A DNA stretch of 42,734 bases from Desulfuromonas sp. (lineage in GTDB: Bacteria; Desulfobacterota; Desulfuromonadia; Desulfuromonadales; BM103), in contig VEPG01000095.1 in assembly GCA_012026975.1 (NCBI GenBank), forward strand, positions 1-42,734, written 5' to 3'. Positions 19,253 through 27,378 of this stretch are shown piece after piece. How positions within the stretch are numbered: position 1 is the stretch's first letter; each line of letters starts with the position of its first letter. The position numbers were made by a program, and so were the translations under genes. The notes under the pieces were generated by a model. That model had not been told where the DNA came from and did no database searches. It saw only the letters and a list, made by a program, of their open reading frames with translations.

Positions 19253-20479
19253 TTACATGGTCGAGAAGTTGGTGCGGATCACCTGCTGCAAGTCCTTGAT
19301 GCTGACCAGTGCTCGCCGCAATTCTTCTTCCTCATCGTCACTCAACTTCTGGGGGTCGAGATAATAGCTGTCAGTGCATTCGCCGCGCAACATGCAAATC
19401 TGCATCATGATTCGATGCCGGGTCAATACGTGATAGGCCTCGCTCAATTCGGCCGCGTTGGCGGGGGAGAGCCGTTTGTCCCCCTCGAGCAGAGCGATGC
19501 GTTTCAGGGTGTTGGTGGCTTTTGCTCCCATGTTGACCGCCAGGATGCGCACATTCATGACCAGAGGGGCCCAGCCGAGCAGTTTGATGTTGTGCAGTCC
19601 CTTGTGCTCGCCATGGCGATCGGTCCAAAGTCCGCCAAGCATCCCCAGTCCGACCTTCATTTCGGTGGCGGCCCGCGCCATCCCCCAGAGCACCTGGAAG
19701 TAACTCTGTTCGAAGTCGTGAATCAGTTCGATCAAATCGGCGGCGATGGCCCGATCGCCGGCCACGTAGCGTGCGTCCGAGAGTACGATGAGATCCATCA
19801 GGTTCTTGGCATACTCTTCATACTCATAGCGGACGATGGCCATCAGCCGCTGTTTCCACTGCTGGCGCGAACCTCTCCAGGTCGGATTGGAAGGCATGAT
19901 GTCGCCGGTGCACTTGGCAAAGCCGACTTCGGCCAACCGATCCACCAGCAGTTCCGAAAATACGCGGAAATATTCGTCGACAGTTTCGTCGCCGCCGTCG
20001 GCATAGACGATCAGATAATCCTGGTCGGTCACCAGGGTCTGCTCTTCACGGCCATCACTCCCCATGCTGACCAGCGCGAAGGGGAGGGGGGGCTCTCCCC
20101 GCCCCTGATCTTTCAGTTCCGCAATAACCAGCGTGATGGTGCGCGCGGCCAGCAGGTCGCGGTATTCCGTACACCCGCGATGCAAGCCGGTCACGGAGCC
20201 GCAGGAGAGAAAGCGTGCAATCTCCAGAACCGTCAGGGCGTGCTCGATTTCGCGTAACTCCTTATAACTGTTGCTCTGGGCCGCCTGGGAGAGCATTTCC
20301 GCGCGGCTTTTCTCCATGTTCTGAATGGCGCCGCGCTCCCGTGCCAGACCGTCGCTGAGATTGGCCAGCAGAGCCAGTGCCGCGGGGCGATCAAGATGGC
20401 GCAGGAACCACTGCAGCTGCTCCTCGAAGCGCCTCACGAAGTCTTGAAGTTGCGGTGTCGTCTGCCTGCTGAGCGACAT
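19253..20479 (-). CDS. DUF294 nucleotidyltransferase-like protein (GlnD-like), acetate-locus type
   Basis: 408 residues. An N-terminal helical region (about 1-110) precedes a nucleotidyltransferase core with GSDGREEQTLVTDQDYLIVY, matching the Gly-Ser plus DxD-type active site of DUF294. The C-terminal helical DUF294_C domain follows (about 240-390). The cyclic-nucleotide and CBS domains often fused to this family are absent. It follows actP after a terminator. Similar DUF485-ActP-DUF294 sets occur near acetate-responsive systems in other proteobacteria (established association). A role in controlling the transporter by nucleotidylation is inference. Confidence 0.85.
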   Translation of the reverse strand: MSLSRQTTPQLQDFVRRFEEQLQWFLRHLDRPAALALLANLSDGLARERGAIQNMEKSRAEMLSQAAQSNSYKELREIEHALTVLEIARFLSCGSVTGLHRGCTEYRDLLAARTITLVIAELKDQGRGEPPLPFALVSMGSDGREEQTLVTDQDYLIVYADGGDETVDEYFRVFSELLVDRLAEVGFAKCTGDIMPSNPTWRGSRQQWKQRLMAIVRYEYEEYAKNLMDLIVLSDARYVAGDRAIAADLIELIHDFEQSYFQVLWGMARAATEMKVGLGMLGGLWTDRHGEHKGLHNIKLLGWAPLVMNVRILAVNMGAKATNTLKRIALLEGDKRLSPANAAELSEAYHVLTRHRIMMQICMLRGECTDSYYLDPQKLSDDEEEELRRALVSIKDLQQVIRTNFSTM

Positions 20480-20533
20480 GTGTTCAGGTCCGGACAGGGG
20501 GTTGATGGTTGCCGGTCACCGGGCCGACCGGCG

Positions 20534-20565
20534 AAAAAAATGGGGAAGGCGCAAGGCCCTCCCCA
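20534..20565 (-). terminator. Rho-independent terminator after actP
   Basis: On the minus strand, TGGGGAGGGC-cttg-CGCCTTCCCCA followed by seven T residues (20540-20534). A second hairpin (GCCGGTC...GACCGGC, 20511-20532) lies directly beyond it. It separates actP from the DUF294 gene, whose expression must come from readthrough or a local promoter. Confidence 0.85.
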
Positions 20566-20594
20566 CTTTATCACAACCAGGTTCCCAAGGGGAA

Positions 20595-22436
20595 TTAGTG
20601 ATCGACAGCCTTGGCCATGCCGATGCCGGTGTTCTGGCGGACATAGACCTCGTCGAACATCTCTTCGGCCCGCTTCTCGCGGAACGCCAGGGCGCCAAAA
20701 ATCGCGGCGAGGAAGCCCAGCGGGATCGAGACGATACCAGGGTTCTTCAGGCCGAACAACGGGGTCTTCAGACCCATCATCGACGTCCCGCCATCGTTCT
20801 TGGCGAACTCGTCCTTGGCCGTGGCCAGAGCCTTGGCGTCCTTCTCGTTCAACACCTCGCCGGCGGCCTGCTTGGCCTCCATGGCGGTGATGACCTTCTT
20901 GGCGCCGTCGGCGATCTTCTGCGGATAGGTCATGTTCGGCGACACCATCACCAGGCCGATCGAGGCGATCGTTCCGACCACCAGGCCGCAGATGACGCCG
21001 GCGGTGTTGAAGCGCCGCCAGAAGAGCGACAGCACCACGACCGGCAGGTTCCCCGAGGAGGCGACGGCGAAGGCCAGCGCCACCAGGTGGGCGACGTTCT
21101 GCTTCTCCGCCGCGATGCCGATGACGATCCCCATCGCGCCGACGACCAGCGAGGTGATGCGGGCCGCCATGACCTGCTCGTGCTGGTCGGCATGGCCTTC
21201 CTTGATGACGTTGACGTAGATGTCATGGGCAATCGCCGCGGAGGCCGCGAGGACCAGGCCCGAAACGACCGCCAGGATGGTGGCGAAGGCCACCGAGCAG
21301 AGGAAGGCCAGGAAGATGTCGCCGACGATCGGGGAGATGTCCGCGCCGAGCTGTTGGGCCAGCAGCAGGGTGGCCATGTTGCCGCCCTTGTCCACCGCGG
21401 TGATCCCCTGCGGAGTGACGTGAATGGCGGCGCCGAAGCCGAGCAGGGTGGTGAGGACGTAGAAGCCGCCGATGATCCACATGGCGATGATGACCGACTT
21501 GCGGGCGGCCTGGGCGGTCGGCACGGTGAAGAAGCGCATCAGGATGTGCGGCATCCCGGCGGTGCCGAGCACCAGCGCCATCCCCAGGGAAATCTGGTCA
21601 AGCGGCGCCTTCATGAACAGGGCCGGCTCCAGGAAGCGCTGGCCGGCGGCTTCGCCGGTCATGGTGATGCCGTCGCGCAGGAGCAGTTTGGAGACGTGGT
21701 CCTGGATGTTCGGGCTGTTGACGATGTCCGAGAAGAACTGGAGCGGGTTGAAGCCGGCCTTCCAGCCGACCATCACCGACAGCAGGGCGGCACCTGACAT
21801 GAGCAGGCCGGCCTTGATGATCTGGACCCAGGTGGTGGCCTTCATGCCGCCGAAGACGACGTAGCCGACCATCAGGATGCCGACGCCGATGATTGAGAAG
21901 GTGTAGTTGAAGCCGATCAACAGCGCCATGAGCTTGCCGGCGCCGACCATCTGCGCGGTCAGGTAGAAGGTCGACACCGCCACGGTGGAAATCGCCGCCA
22001 CGGCGCGCACCGGCTTGGGCTGGGTGCGGAAGGCCAGAATGTCGCCGAGGGTGTACTTGCCGGCGTTGCGGCACGGCTCGGCAACGATCAAAAGGACGGT
22101 GATGTAGGCCACCAGCCAGCCGACCGAATACATGAAGCCGTCGTACCCGTACAGCGAGATCATCCCGGAAATCCCGAGGAACGAGGCAGCCGACATGTAG
22201 TCGCCGGCGATCGCCCAGCCGTTCTGGGTACCGGTGATGCCGCCGCCGGCGGCGTAGAAGTCGGCGGCGGTCTTGGTGCGCTTGGCCGCCCAGATGACGA
22301 CCGACAGGGTGATGCCGATGATCACCAGGAACATGCTGATGGTGATGGTTTTATTGGCCTTGATTTCGGCCGCCATGGCCAGGCTGGGCAGGGCCAGCAA
22401 GCAGGCGGTCATCAGAAAGAGTTGCAGACGTTTCAT
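20595..22436 (-). CDS. actP: Cation/acetate symporter (ActP, SSS family)
   Basis: 613 residues. ATG 22436 is chosen because AAGGAGG stands eight bases upstream; an in-frame start at 22478 lies inside the DUF485 gene. An N-terminal signal-like segment (LFLMTACLLALPSLAMA) precedes about thirteen membrane helices. SLC5/SSS markers: ADFYAAGGGITGTQNGWAIA, YMSAASFLGISG, and GYVVFGGMKATTWVQIIKA. It imports acetate with Na+ or H+; acetate is a main donor for Desulfuromonadales (AplA-C in Geobacter are this type). A soluble insert near residues 515-565 (KKVITAMEAKQAAGEV...) sits before the last helix. Confidence 0.93.
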   Translation of the reverse strand: MKRLQLFLMTACLLALPSLAMAAEIKANKTITISMFLVIIGITLSVVIWAAKRTKTAADFYAAGGGITGTQNGWAIAGDYMSAASFLGISGMISLYGYDGFMYSVGWLVAYITVLLIVAEPCRNAGKYTLGDILAFRTQPKPVRAVAAISTVAVSTFYLTAQMVGAGKLMALLIGFNYTFSIIGVGILMVGYVVFGGMKATTWVQIIKAGLLMSGAALLSVMVGWKAGFNPLQFFSDIVNSPNIQDHVSKLLLRDGITMTGEAAGQRFLEPALFMKAPLDQISLGMALVLGTAGMPHILMRFFTVPTAQAARKSVIIAMWIIGGFYVLTTLLGFGAAIHVTPQGITAVDKGGNMATLLLAQQLGADISPIVGDIFLAFLCSVAFATILAVVSGLVLAASAAIAHDIYVNVIKEGHADQHEQVMAARITSLVVGAMGIVIGIAAEKQNVAHLVALAFAVASSGNLPVVVLSLFWRRFNTAGVICGLVVGTIASIGLVMVSPNMTYPQKIADGAKKVITAMEAKQAAGEVLNEKDAKALATAKDEFAKNDGGTSMMGLKTPLFGLKNPGIVSIPLGFLAAIFGALAFREKRAEEMFDEVYVRQNTGIGMAKAVDH

Positions 22437-22449
22437 CGTTGTGACCTCC

Positions 22450-22761
22450 TTATTTCGCGAGCTCGCTGACCAGTTCACGGGTCAGACGGTCGAAGTCCTT
22501 GTTGGCCACGTGGGCGTAATAGTGGGCCAGCCCCCAGGAAACGAAGAACTGGGAAAGGGCGAAAGCGTAGCCGAAATTGATGACCCCGATCACCTTGATC
22601 TTGAACAGGTCCGTGGCATAGGCCGCCCCGATCGGCAGCAGGAAGTAATACACGGTGGAGAAGATCCACCAGCCGAACAGGAACTTCTGTTTGCGGTGAT
22701 GAAGCTCGACGAACTTCGGGTTCTTGGCGATGGCCGCCCAGTCATACGTTTGTGTCGCCAT
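22450..22761 (-). CDS. DUF485 membrane protein, partner of ActP
   Basis: 103 residues from ATG 22761, with AAGGAGA upstream. NPKFVELHHRKQKFLFGWW followed by two membrane helices and a conserved YAHVANKDFDRL tail is the DUF485 pattern. These small proteins are almost always encoded directly before ActP-type symporters, as here (13-base gap), and are thought to be an accessory subunit. First gene of the minus-strand acetate-uptake unit. Confidence 0.9.
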   Translation of the reverse strand: MATQTYDWAAIAKNPKFVELHHRKQKFLFGWWIFSTVYYFLLPIGAAYATDLFKIKVIGVINFGYAFALSQFFVSWGLAHYYAHVANKDFDRLTRELVSELAK

Positions 22762-23161
22762 ACGTTCTCTCCTTGTTAGATTTGTGCCCCCTGGCCGCGA
22801 CCTGTTTCCGGGTCCCCTCCGGAAGTCGTCGCGAGTCGATTGTTAGCGGGGCATAGCCAGGAACATTGCCGGGGAAAGAGAGTTGGGCGCGCGCAACCAA
22901 CCCTTTTTCCCATGTCGTGTGCGCTATTTTTGGAATATTGTTCTATTTCTTGTCAACTGAAATAATGTTAATCGAGGTATATATTTGATAAGTATTTGAA
23001 ATAAAATATTTTTTTTTTAAAATAAAAAAGCAACGCTTGTTTTTTTTGTGAAACATTTACGAAATTAACAGGGTGTTTCACTCAATGAAACAAATTCTAG
23101 CGCATTTTCCGGCGATTGCTTGGAGGAGTGACGGGCTTTGTCGGATGATGCCTGGAGAGAT
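22762..23161. other. Long AT-rich intergenic region upstream of DUF485-actP
   Basis: About 400 bases without a credible gene. The half next to DUF485 is GC-rich. The part at 22925-23060 is markedly A/T-rich, with runs of ten T and eight T residues. On the minus strand a perfect TTGACA occurs at 22956-22951, but I find no good -10 at 16-18 bases. This looks like the control region for acetate uptake. Confidence 0.5.
23074..23092. promoter_or_regulatory. Palindromic operator candidate TGTTTCA-N5-TGAAACA
   Basis: A perfect 7-bp inverted repeat with a 5-base spacer; an extra TGAAACA half-site occurs at 23049-23055. Such symmetry suits a dimeric regulator, for example an enhancer-binding protein, acting about 310 bases upstream of DUF485. 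The factor is unknown. Confidence 0.45.
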
Positions 23162-23182
23162 AAAAAAACGGCGTGTTGCCGG
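23162..23182 (-). terminator. Rho-independent terminator of the thi operon
   Basis: On the minus strand, CCGGC-aacac-GCCG followed by seven T residues (23168-23162). It lies about 20 bases after the thiE stop. Confidence 0.8.
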
Positions 23183-23201
23183 TTGAAACGAATTCCGGCT
23201 G

Positions 23202-23843
23202 TCAGCCGATTGCCGGAGTCGTGTTGCCGAGAAAGGCGCCGGCGGCGGCGTTGGGATCGGTGGCGGCAATGACGGCGGAAATCACCGCAACACCGTAGCT
23301 GCCGCTGTCGATCAATTCGGGGAGATGGTTGAGCCTGATGCCGCCGAGCGCAAAAACCGGCAGGGGCGAAGCGACACATGCTGCACGCAGGGCAGCGAGA
23401 CCGAGCGGCCGGCCATACGCGAGTTTCGACGGTGTGGTGAATACCGGGCCGAAGGTGACAAAGTCGGCGCCGGCGGTGGCGGCCGCGGCAATTTCGTCAG
23501 GGTGATGGGTGGAGACGCCTATCAGTTTATCCGGTCCGAGCAGACTGCGGGCTGTCTCGGGCGGTAATGAGTGGCCGCCGAGGTGCACGCCGTCGGCGCC
23601 AACCGCCAACGCCACGTCGATGCGATCGTTGATCAGCAGGCGGGCCTCGAAGCGGCGGGTAAGGGTTCGCAGTTCCATCGCCAGGGGCAGCAGTTCGGCG
23701 GCGGACAGATCCTTCTCGCGCAGTTGCACGGCGCGCACGCCGCCCCGCAGCGCAGCGTCGCCCGTTTCGAGCAGGGTACGGCCGGGTAGTACTTGGTGGC
23801 GGTCGGTGATCAGGTAGAGGGTGAAGTCGATCGGATTAGGCAT
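23202..23843 (-). CDS. thiE: Thiamine-phosphate synthase
   Basis: 213 residues. ATG 23843 overlaps the last eight bases of thiH; longer in-frame starts would lie inside thiH. TIM-barrel ThiE motifs: LYLITDRHQV, VQLREKD, LLINDRIDVALAVGADGVHLG, IGVSTHHPDE, FGPVFTTPSK, and FALGGI. It joins HMP-PP and the thiazole phosphate to form thiamine phosphate. Last gene of the riboswitch-controlled thi operon; the terminator follows. The translational overlap with thiH is typical. Confidence 0.94.
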   Translation of the reverse strand: MPNPIDFTLYLITDRHQVLPGRTLLETGDAALRGGVRAVQLREKDLSAAELLPLAMELRTLTRRFEARLLINDRIDVALAVGADGVHLGGHSLPPETARSLLGPDKLIGVSTHHPDEIAAAATAGADFVTFGPVFTTPSKLAYGRPLGLAALRAACVASPLPVFALGGIRLNHLPELIDSGSYGVAVISAVIAATDPNAAAGAFLGNTTPAIG

Positions 23844-24948
23844 GAAACGCAGAATCCCAATCTTTCCAGACCGGATCGTACCCGCGTGAGCGCAGCATCG
23901 CCTCGACTTCGGTATGGGTACGATCGTCGTCGATGACGAACTGACGGCCGCTCTCGTCTTTTTCCGCATAGCCGCCGGGAGAGGTGCAGGAACCGGCGCT
24001 CATCTGGGTGATCCCCAGGGGGAGCAGGTTGTCCCGCAGTTGCGCGCTCTCGCGGGTGGAGAGAACCAGCCCGGCATCGGGGAGCAGCAGGCGCAGGGCG
24101 CAGATCAACTGCACGAAGTCATGGTCTGAAACCGGGTTGAGCGGCTGAAAGCCGCCGTCGGCCGGGCGCATGCGCGGGAAGGAGACGGTCAGGTGCGTCC
24201 GCCAGCAGTGCCGCGCCAGGTGCAGGGCGTGCAGCCCGGTACAGAAGGCCTCGACGCGGAACTTTCCCAGACCAAGCAGGGCGCCGACGCCGATGCGGCG
24301 CATCCCGGCCGCCGCGGCATGTTCCGGGGCACGCAGGCGGAAGGCGAAGTCGCGTTTTTTGCCAAAGGGGTGCATCTCGGCGTAAAGCGCGCGGTCGTAG
24401 GTTTCCTGATAGATGGTCAACCCGTCGACGCCGGCATCGATGACCTGTCGGTAGCCGGACTCCTCCATCGGATAGACCTCAATGCTGATGGAAGAGAAAA
24501 GGGGGCGGAGGCGTGCGACCGCCGCCGTGAGGTAGTCGGTATCGGCGGCCCTGGGCGCCTCGCCGGTGACCAGCAGCAGATGACGGAAGCCGCGGTCATG
24601 GAGCACCCGGGCCTCGGCCTCGGTCTCGTCGAGAGTCAGGGTGCGGCGCGGCACCTTGTTGTGCGCGTTGAAGCCGCAGTAGCGGCAGCCGTTGGTGCAC
24701 TCGTTGGAGAGATACAGCGGCGCGTACATCAGGATCGTTTTGCCGAAGCGCTGCACGGTCAGTTGGTGTGCCCGCTGCGCCATTGGTTCGATGTAGGCGG
24801 CGGCGGCCGGCGAGAGCAGGGCCATGAAGTCGTCAATGCCGAGGTGCGCGGCGGCCAGGGCGGCCTCGACATCGGCCGAGCGCTTGGCAGCGATGCGGGC
24901 TTCGACTTCGGCGAGGTTGTAGCTGTCGAGTGTCTGTTGGAAGTTCAT
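23836..24948 (-). CDS. thiH: 2-iminoacetate synthase ThiH (radical SAM)
   Basis: 370 residues from ATG 24948; a GTG at 24966 is rejected because it lies within a palindromic repeat. The radical-SAM cluster motif is C84-x3-C88-x2-C91 in NECTNGCRYCGFN. The C-terminal region AGSCTSPGGY is typical of ThiH. It cleaves tyrosine to dehydroglycine and p-cresol, giving the C2-N unit for ThiG. Use of ThiH rather than ThiO fits an anaerobe. The leader before it consists of a repeat, with only a weak AAGG as ribosome-binding site. Confidence 0.95.
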   Translation of the reverse strand: MNFQQTLDSYNLAEVEARIAAKRSADVEAALAAAHLGIDDFMALLSPAAAAYIEPMAQRAHQLTVQRFGKTILMYAPLYLSNECTNGCRYCGFNAHNKVPRRTLTLDETEAEARVLHDRGFRHLLLVTGEAPRAADTDYLTAAVARLRPLFSSISIEVYPMEESGYRQVIDAGVDGLTIYQETYDRALYAEMHPFGKKRDFAFRLRAPEHAAAAGMRRIGVGALLGLGKFRVEAFCTGLHALHLARHCWRTHLTVSFPRMRPADGGFQPLNPVSDHDFVQLICALRLLLPDAGLVLSTRESAQLRDNLLPLGITQMSAGSCTSPGGYAEKDESGRQFVIDDDRTHTEVEAMLRSRGYDPVWKDWDSAFHA

Positions 24949-24960
24949 GGTGAAAAACCT

Positions 24961-25033
24961 TTTCACCGCAGAGAACGCAGAGGAAAAATCCTCCTAGAGA
25001 GTTTGAGTCTTTCTCTGCGCTCTCTGCGGTAAA
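24961..25033. repeat. Palindromic repeat, TTCACCGCAGAG family, copy 2 (between thiG and thiH)
   Basis: The left arm is TTTCACCGCAGAGAACGCAG (from 24961); the right arm is TCTGCGCTCTCTGCGGTAAA (ending 25033). Same ends and symmetry as copy 1 at 6971-7035. It fills almost the whole thiG-thiH spacer. Confidence 0.8.
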
Positions 25034-25044
25034 TTGATTGTTGT

Positions 25045-25815
25045 TTAGTTGTGCAGAAAGCCCGTCAGCGGGCTGCTGGCTTCGGCGCGTTCCTGTTGGC
25101 GGCCGAGACCGGCCAGGTACGCCTCGCGGCCGGCTTCCACCCCTTTGCGGAAGGCCTGACCCATCGCTCCGGGGTCGCGGGCCACGGCCAGAGCGGTGTT
25201 GACCAGCACGGCGTCGGCCCCCATCTCCATCGCCTCGGCGGCGTGGGAGGGGGCGCCCAGCCCGGCGTCGACCACTACCGGCACGATCGCCTGCTCGATG
25301 ATGATGGCGATGCTGTCGCGGGTGCGCACCCCCTTGTTGGTGCCGATCGGTGCGCCGAGGGGCATGACCGTGGCGGTGCCGGCTTCCTGCAGGCGCTTGG
25401 CCAGCACCGGGTCGGCGTTGATGTAGGGGAGCACCACGAAGCCGTCCTTCACCAGGATCTCGGCGGCTTTCAGCGTCTCGATCGGGTCGGGGAGAAGATA
25501 GAAGGGGTCGGGGGTCACCTCCAGCTTGACCCATGGCTCGCAGCCGGCGGCGCGGGCCAGCCGAGCCAGGCGCACCGCCTCCTCGGCGTCGCGGGCACCG
25601 CTGGTGTTGGGGAGCAACAGGTACTTCTCGCGGTCGATGTGGGTGAGAATGCTGTCGTGGGGGTTGTCGACATCGACCCTTCTGAGGGCGACGGTAACGA
25701 TCTCGCACCCCGACCCTTCCATGGCGGCGACCATGGCGGCGTTGGAAGAAAACTTGCCGGTGCCCACCATCAGGCGGGAGCGGAACGTGCGATTGGCGAT
25801 TGTCAGAGTGTCCAT
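25045..25815 (-). CDS. thiG: Thiazole synthase
   Basis: 256 residues. ATG 25815 is chosen over an upstream start at 25836 because AAGGAT precedes it. ThiG features: [41 protein letters not shown], a VKLEV stretch, and [15 protein letters not shown], with [26 protein letters not shown] phosphate-binding loops. It forms the thiazole ring from DXP, dehydroglycine and ThiS thiocarboxylate. The C-terminal tail ([15 protein letters not shown]) is usual for the family. Confidence 0.96.
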   Translation of the reverse strand: MDTLTIANRTFRSRLMVGTGKFSSNAAMVAAMEGSGCEIVTVALRRVDVDNPHDSILTHIDREKYLLLPNTSGARDAEEAVRLARLARAAGCEPWVKLEVTPDPFYLLPDPIETLKAAEILVKDGFVVLPYINADPVLAKRLQEAGTATVMPLGAPIGTNKGVRTRDSIAIIIEQAIVPVVVDAGLGAPSHAAEAMEMGADAVLVNTALAVARDPGAMGQAFRKGVEAGREAYLAGLGRQQERAEASSPLTGFLHN

Positions 25816-25830
25816 AATTAAATCCTTTTG

Positions 25831-25904
25831 GGTCAAAGGTTAAAGATTAAAGGTTAAGGCGTGGATGTGCAGGTTCGGATGTGCAGGTCCTTTAACCTTT
25901 GACC
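25831..25904. repeat. GGTCAAAGGTTAAAG inverted repeat (between thiS and thiG)
   Basis: Perfect 15-bp arms: GGTCAAAGGTTAAAG (25831-25845) and CTTTAACCTTTGACC (25890-25904). Inside, GGATGTGCAGGT occurs twice in direct orientation. A different sequence type from the other two repeats in this operon. Confidence 0.85.
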
Positions 25905-25924
25905 TTGAGCCTTTTGCCTGATTT

Positions 25925-26125
25925 TTACCCGCCGCCGACAAAATGCACGATTTCCAGGGTGTCGCCCTCGGCCAGGAATTCCTCGCCGAAACGTTGGCGG
26001 GGGACGATGGCGCGGTTGCACTCGACCACCACCTGCCGGCTGTCGAGCCGTAGCTGGTCGAGAAGGTTCTGGATGGTGCTGCCCGCGGTGGTTTCGGTTG
26101 GTTTGCCGTTGATGGTCAATTGCAT
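25925..26125 (-). CDS. thiS: Sulfur carrier protein ThiS
   Basis: 66 residues from ATG 26125. Ubiquitin-like fold: MQLTINGKPTET at the start, VVVECNRAIVPR in the middle, GDTLEIVHFVGGG at the end. The C-terminal Gly-Gly is the site adenylated by ThiF and converted to thiocarboxylate for ThiG. An additional glycine precedes the pair. Start set by family length; a longer in-frame start would run into a repeat. Confidence 0.93.
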   Translation of the reverse strand: MQLTINGKPTETTAGSTIQNLLDQLRLDSRQVVVECNRAIVPRQRFGEEFLAEGDTLEIVHFVGGG

Positions 26126-26149
26126 GCTGTTGCCTTTGGTGATTGTTGG

Positions 26150-26242
26150 TCGACGGGCCACGGCGAAACTTCGAGTTGCCGCCGAAAACTCGCTGCGCTC
26201 AGACAATTCGTCGGCGCCTTCCAGTTCCATCGTGTCCCGTCA
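26150..26242. repeat. AAACTYGCTGCGCT repeat family, copy 1 (between thiF and thiS)
   Basis: The core AAACTCGCTGCGCTCAGACA (within 26185-26206) is flanked by arms CGACGGGCCACGGCGAAACT and AGTTCCATCGTGTCCCGTC that pair imperfectly. The same core lies at 30200-30292 and 41728-41819. Confidence 0.75.
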
Positions 26243-26251
26243 GGGTTGGCA

Positions 26252-27064
26252 CTAGTCTGCCGCCGGATCTTCTCCGAGCAGCAATCTGAGCACTGCGTTC
26301 GCCTGATGATGGGCGGCGATGCCGACCCGTGGGGCCATCAGGCCGATGCCGGGGGCGGCCGCGGTTTCCCCGTCGCCGCACAGGTACAGGCTGCCGAAGA
26401 CGCGCCGGGTTGTGATGCTGTTGGCCGGACCGAAGCCGGCCATGCCGGAGCCGGCCACCAGTGGCCTGTCCGGGAAGCGGGCCGTAAACGTCTCCGCCAG
26501 CATCGCCTTCTGGTCGGCGCGGTCGAAAGCCTCGACCAGGACGTCCACGGCGCCGAAGATCTCGGCGATGTTTCCCGGTGTCAGGCGCAGGTGGCAGGCG
26601 GTCACGTGGACGTGCGGGTTGATGCGGGCCAGGGTGTCGCGCAGGGCGTAGACCTTGGGGAGGCCCAACTGATCGAGGAAGTACTGCTGGCGATTCAGAT
26701 TCGACGGTTCGACCAGGTCGAAGTCGGCAATGATCAGCCGGCCCACGCCGGTGCGGGCCAGGGCGATGGCCGCCGCCGAACCGAGACCGCCGACTCCGGC
26801 GATGCCGACTGTCGCCTGCTTGACCCGTTCATGGACCCCCGGGGTGTGGCGGGCGGTCAGCAGGGCGTCGAGTTCGTCAGCACTCGGTACCTCGCCGCGC
26901 CGGATCAGTACCAACCGGTCGCCGTCGCCGAGACGCTGGCCGGGTTCGGCCGGGAAGCCGTTGACGATCAGCACGTCTGCGTCCGGCTTGACCTCGTCGC
27001 GAACCGTCCCGGCGGTGCTGCTCGGCACTGCGTCGTAGAGTTGTTCGTTGACTGCGATTCTCAT
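26252..27064 (-). CDS. thiF: ThiF-type adenylyltransferase with N-terminal ThiS-like domain
   Basis: 270 residues from ATG 27064. Residues 1 to about 60 resemble a ThiS fold (MRIAVNEQLYD..., GDRLVLIRRGEVPS) but lack the C-terminal Gly-Gly. The rest is an E1-like domain: GIAGVGGLGSAAAIALARTGVGRLIIADFD (ATP-binding loop and Asp) and PSNLNRQQYF with the conserved Arg. I see no CxxC pairs for the zinc site of E. coli ThiF. This fused form is known from clostridia and Geobacter relatives. It would adenylate the separate ThiS. First gene of the operon, directly behind the riboswitch terminator. Confidence 0.9.
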   Translation of the reverse strand: MRIAVNEQLYDAVPSSTAGTVRDEVKPDADVLIVNGFPAEPGQRLGDGDRLVLIRRGEVPSADELDALLTARHTPGVHERVKQATVGIAGVGGLGSAAAIALARTGVGRLIIADFDLVEPSNLNRQQYFLDQLGLPKVYALRDTLARINPHVHVTACHLRLTPGNIAEIFGAVDVLVEAFDRADQKAMLAETFTARFPDRPLVAGSGMAGFGPANSITTRRVFGSLYLCGDGETAAAPGIGLMAPRVGIAAHHQANAVLRLLLGEDPAAD

Positions 27065-27077
27065 GGTCGTTAAATAC

Positions 27078-27098
27078 AAAAAGCCGCTTAATAGCGGC
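27078..27098 (-). terminator. Riboswitch expression-platform terminator before thiF
   Basis: On the minus strand, GCCGCT-atta-AGCGGC followed by TTTTTG. It lies between the TPP aptamer and thiF, so TPP binding probably favours premature termination. Confidence 0.85.
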
Positions 27099-27133
27099 CT
27101 CAGTCGAGCTTGCTTGCCCGATGTGATGCGCCG

Positions 27134-27225
27134 CTTCCCTCCGCCGGCATGACCCGGATCAGGTTCGAGGGGTCGTCCGCGTCACGGACTCTCAGCAGAG
27201 CGATTTCTGCTCCCCCAGGGCGTTG
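27134..27225 (-). ncRNA. TPP riboswitch (THI element)
   Basis: On the minus strand the aptamer runs from GCAACGCCCTGGGGGAGC through the conserved GCTGAGAGTCC to CGAACCTGATCCGGGTCATG and GCCGGCGGAGGGAAG. These are the CTGAGA and ACCTGATC...GCCGGCGGAGGGA signatures of the class. It controls thiF-S-G-H-E through the terminator at 27078-27098. Confidence 0.95.
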
Positions 27226-27246
27226 CTGCAATGTGAATGTAGAGGC

Positions 27247-27276
27247 ACAGTAGCAGGTGCGGTCGATCGAAGTCAA
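27247..27276 (-). promoter_or_regulatory. Candidate promoter of the thi operon
   Basis: On the minus strand, TTGACT (27276-27271), 18 bases, TACTGT (27252-27247). The expected start, near 27240, lies about 15 bases before the aptamer. Confidence 0.45.
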
Positions 27277-27378
27277 CGGCGTTGCCGCCTTTTCGGTTGT
27301 CAGGGTCGGGGTCAATGGCATAGGATTGAAATCGATGTTGCCGGAGGTTCTCCACCGCCGGATCGAAAGGACCCGACG

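Noticed and set aside
22860-22910. Sigma-54 promoter for DUF485-actP
   Set aside because: A GG-N10-GC spacing can be found but the surrounding bases do not fit TGGCA and TTGC boxes.
22951-22956. Perfect TTGACA on the minus strand as the DUF485-actP promoter
   Set aside because: No acceptable -10 lies 16-18 bases downstream; mentioned only as part of the intergenic region.
23844-23969. Longer thiE reading frame
   Set aside because: The extension is the opposite-phase shadow of thiH; family alignment begins at ATG 23843.
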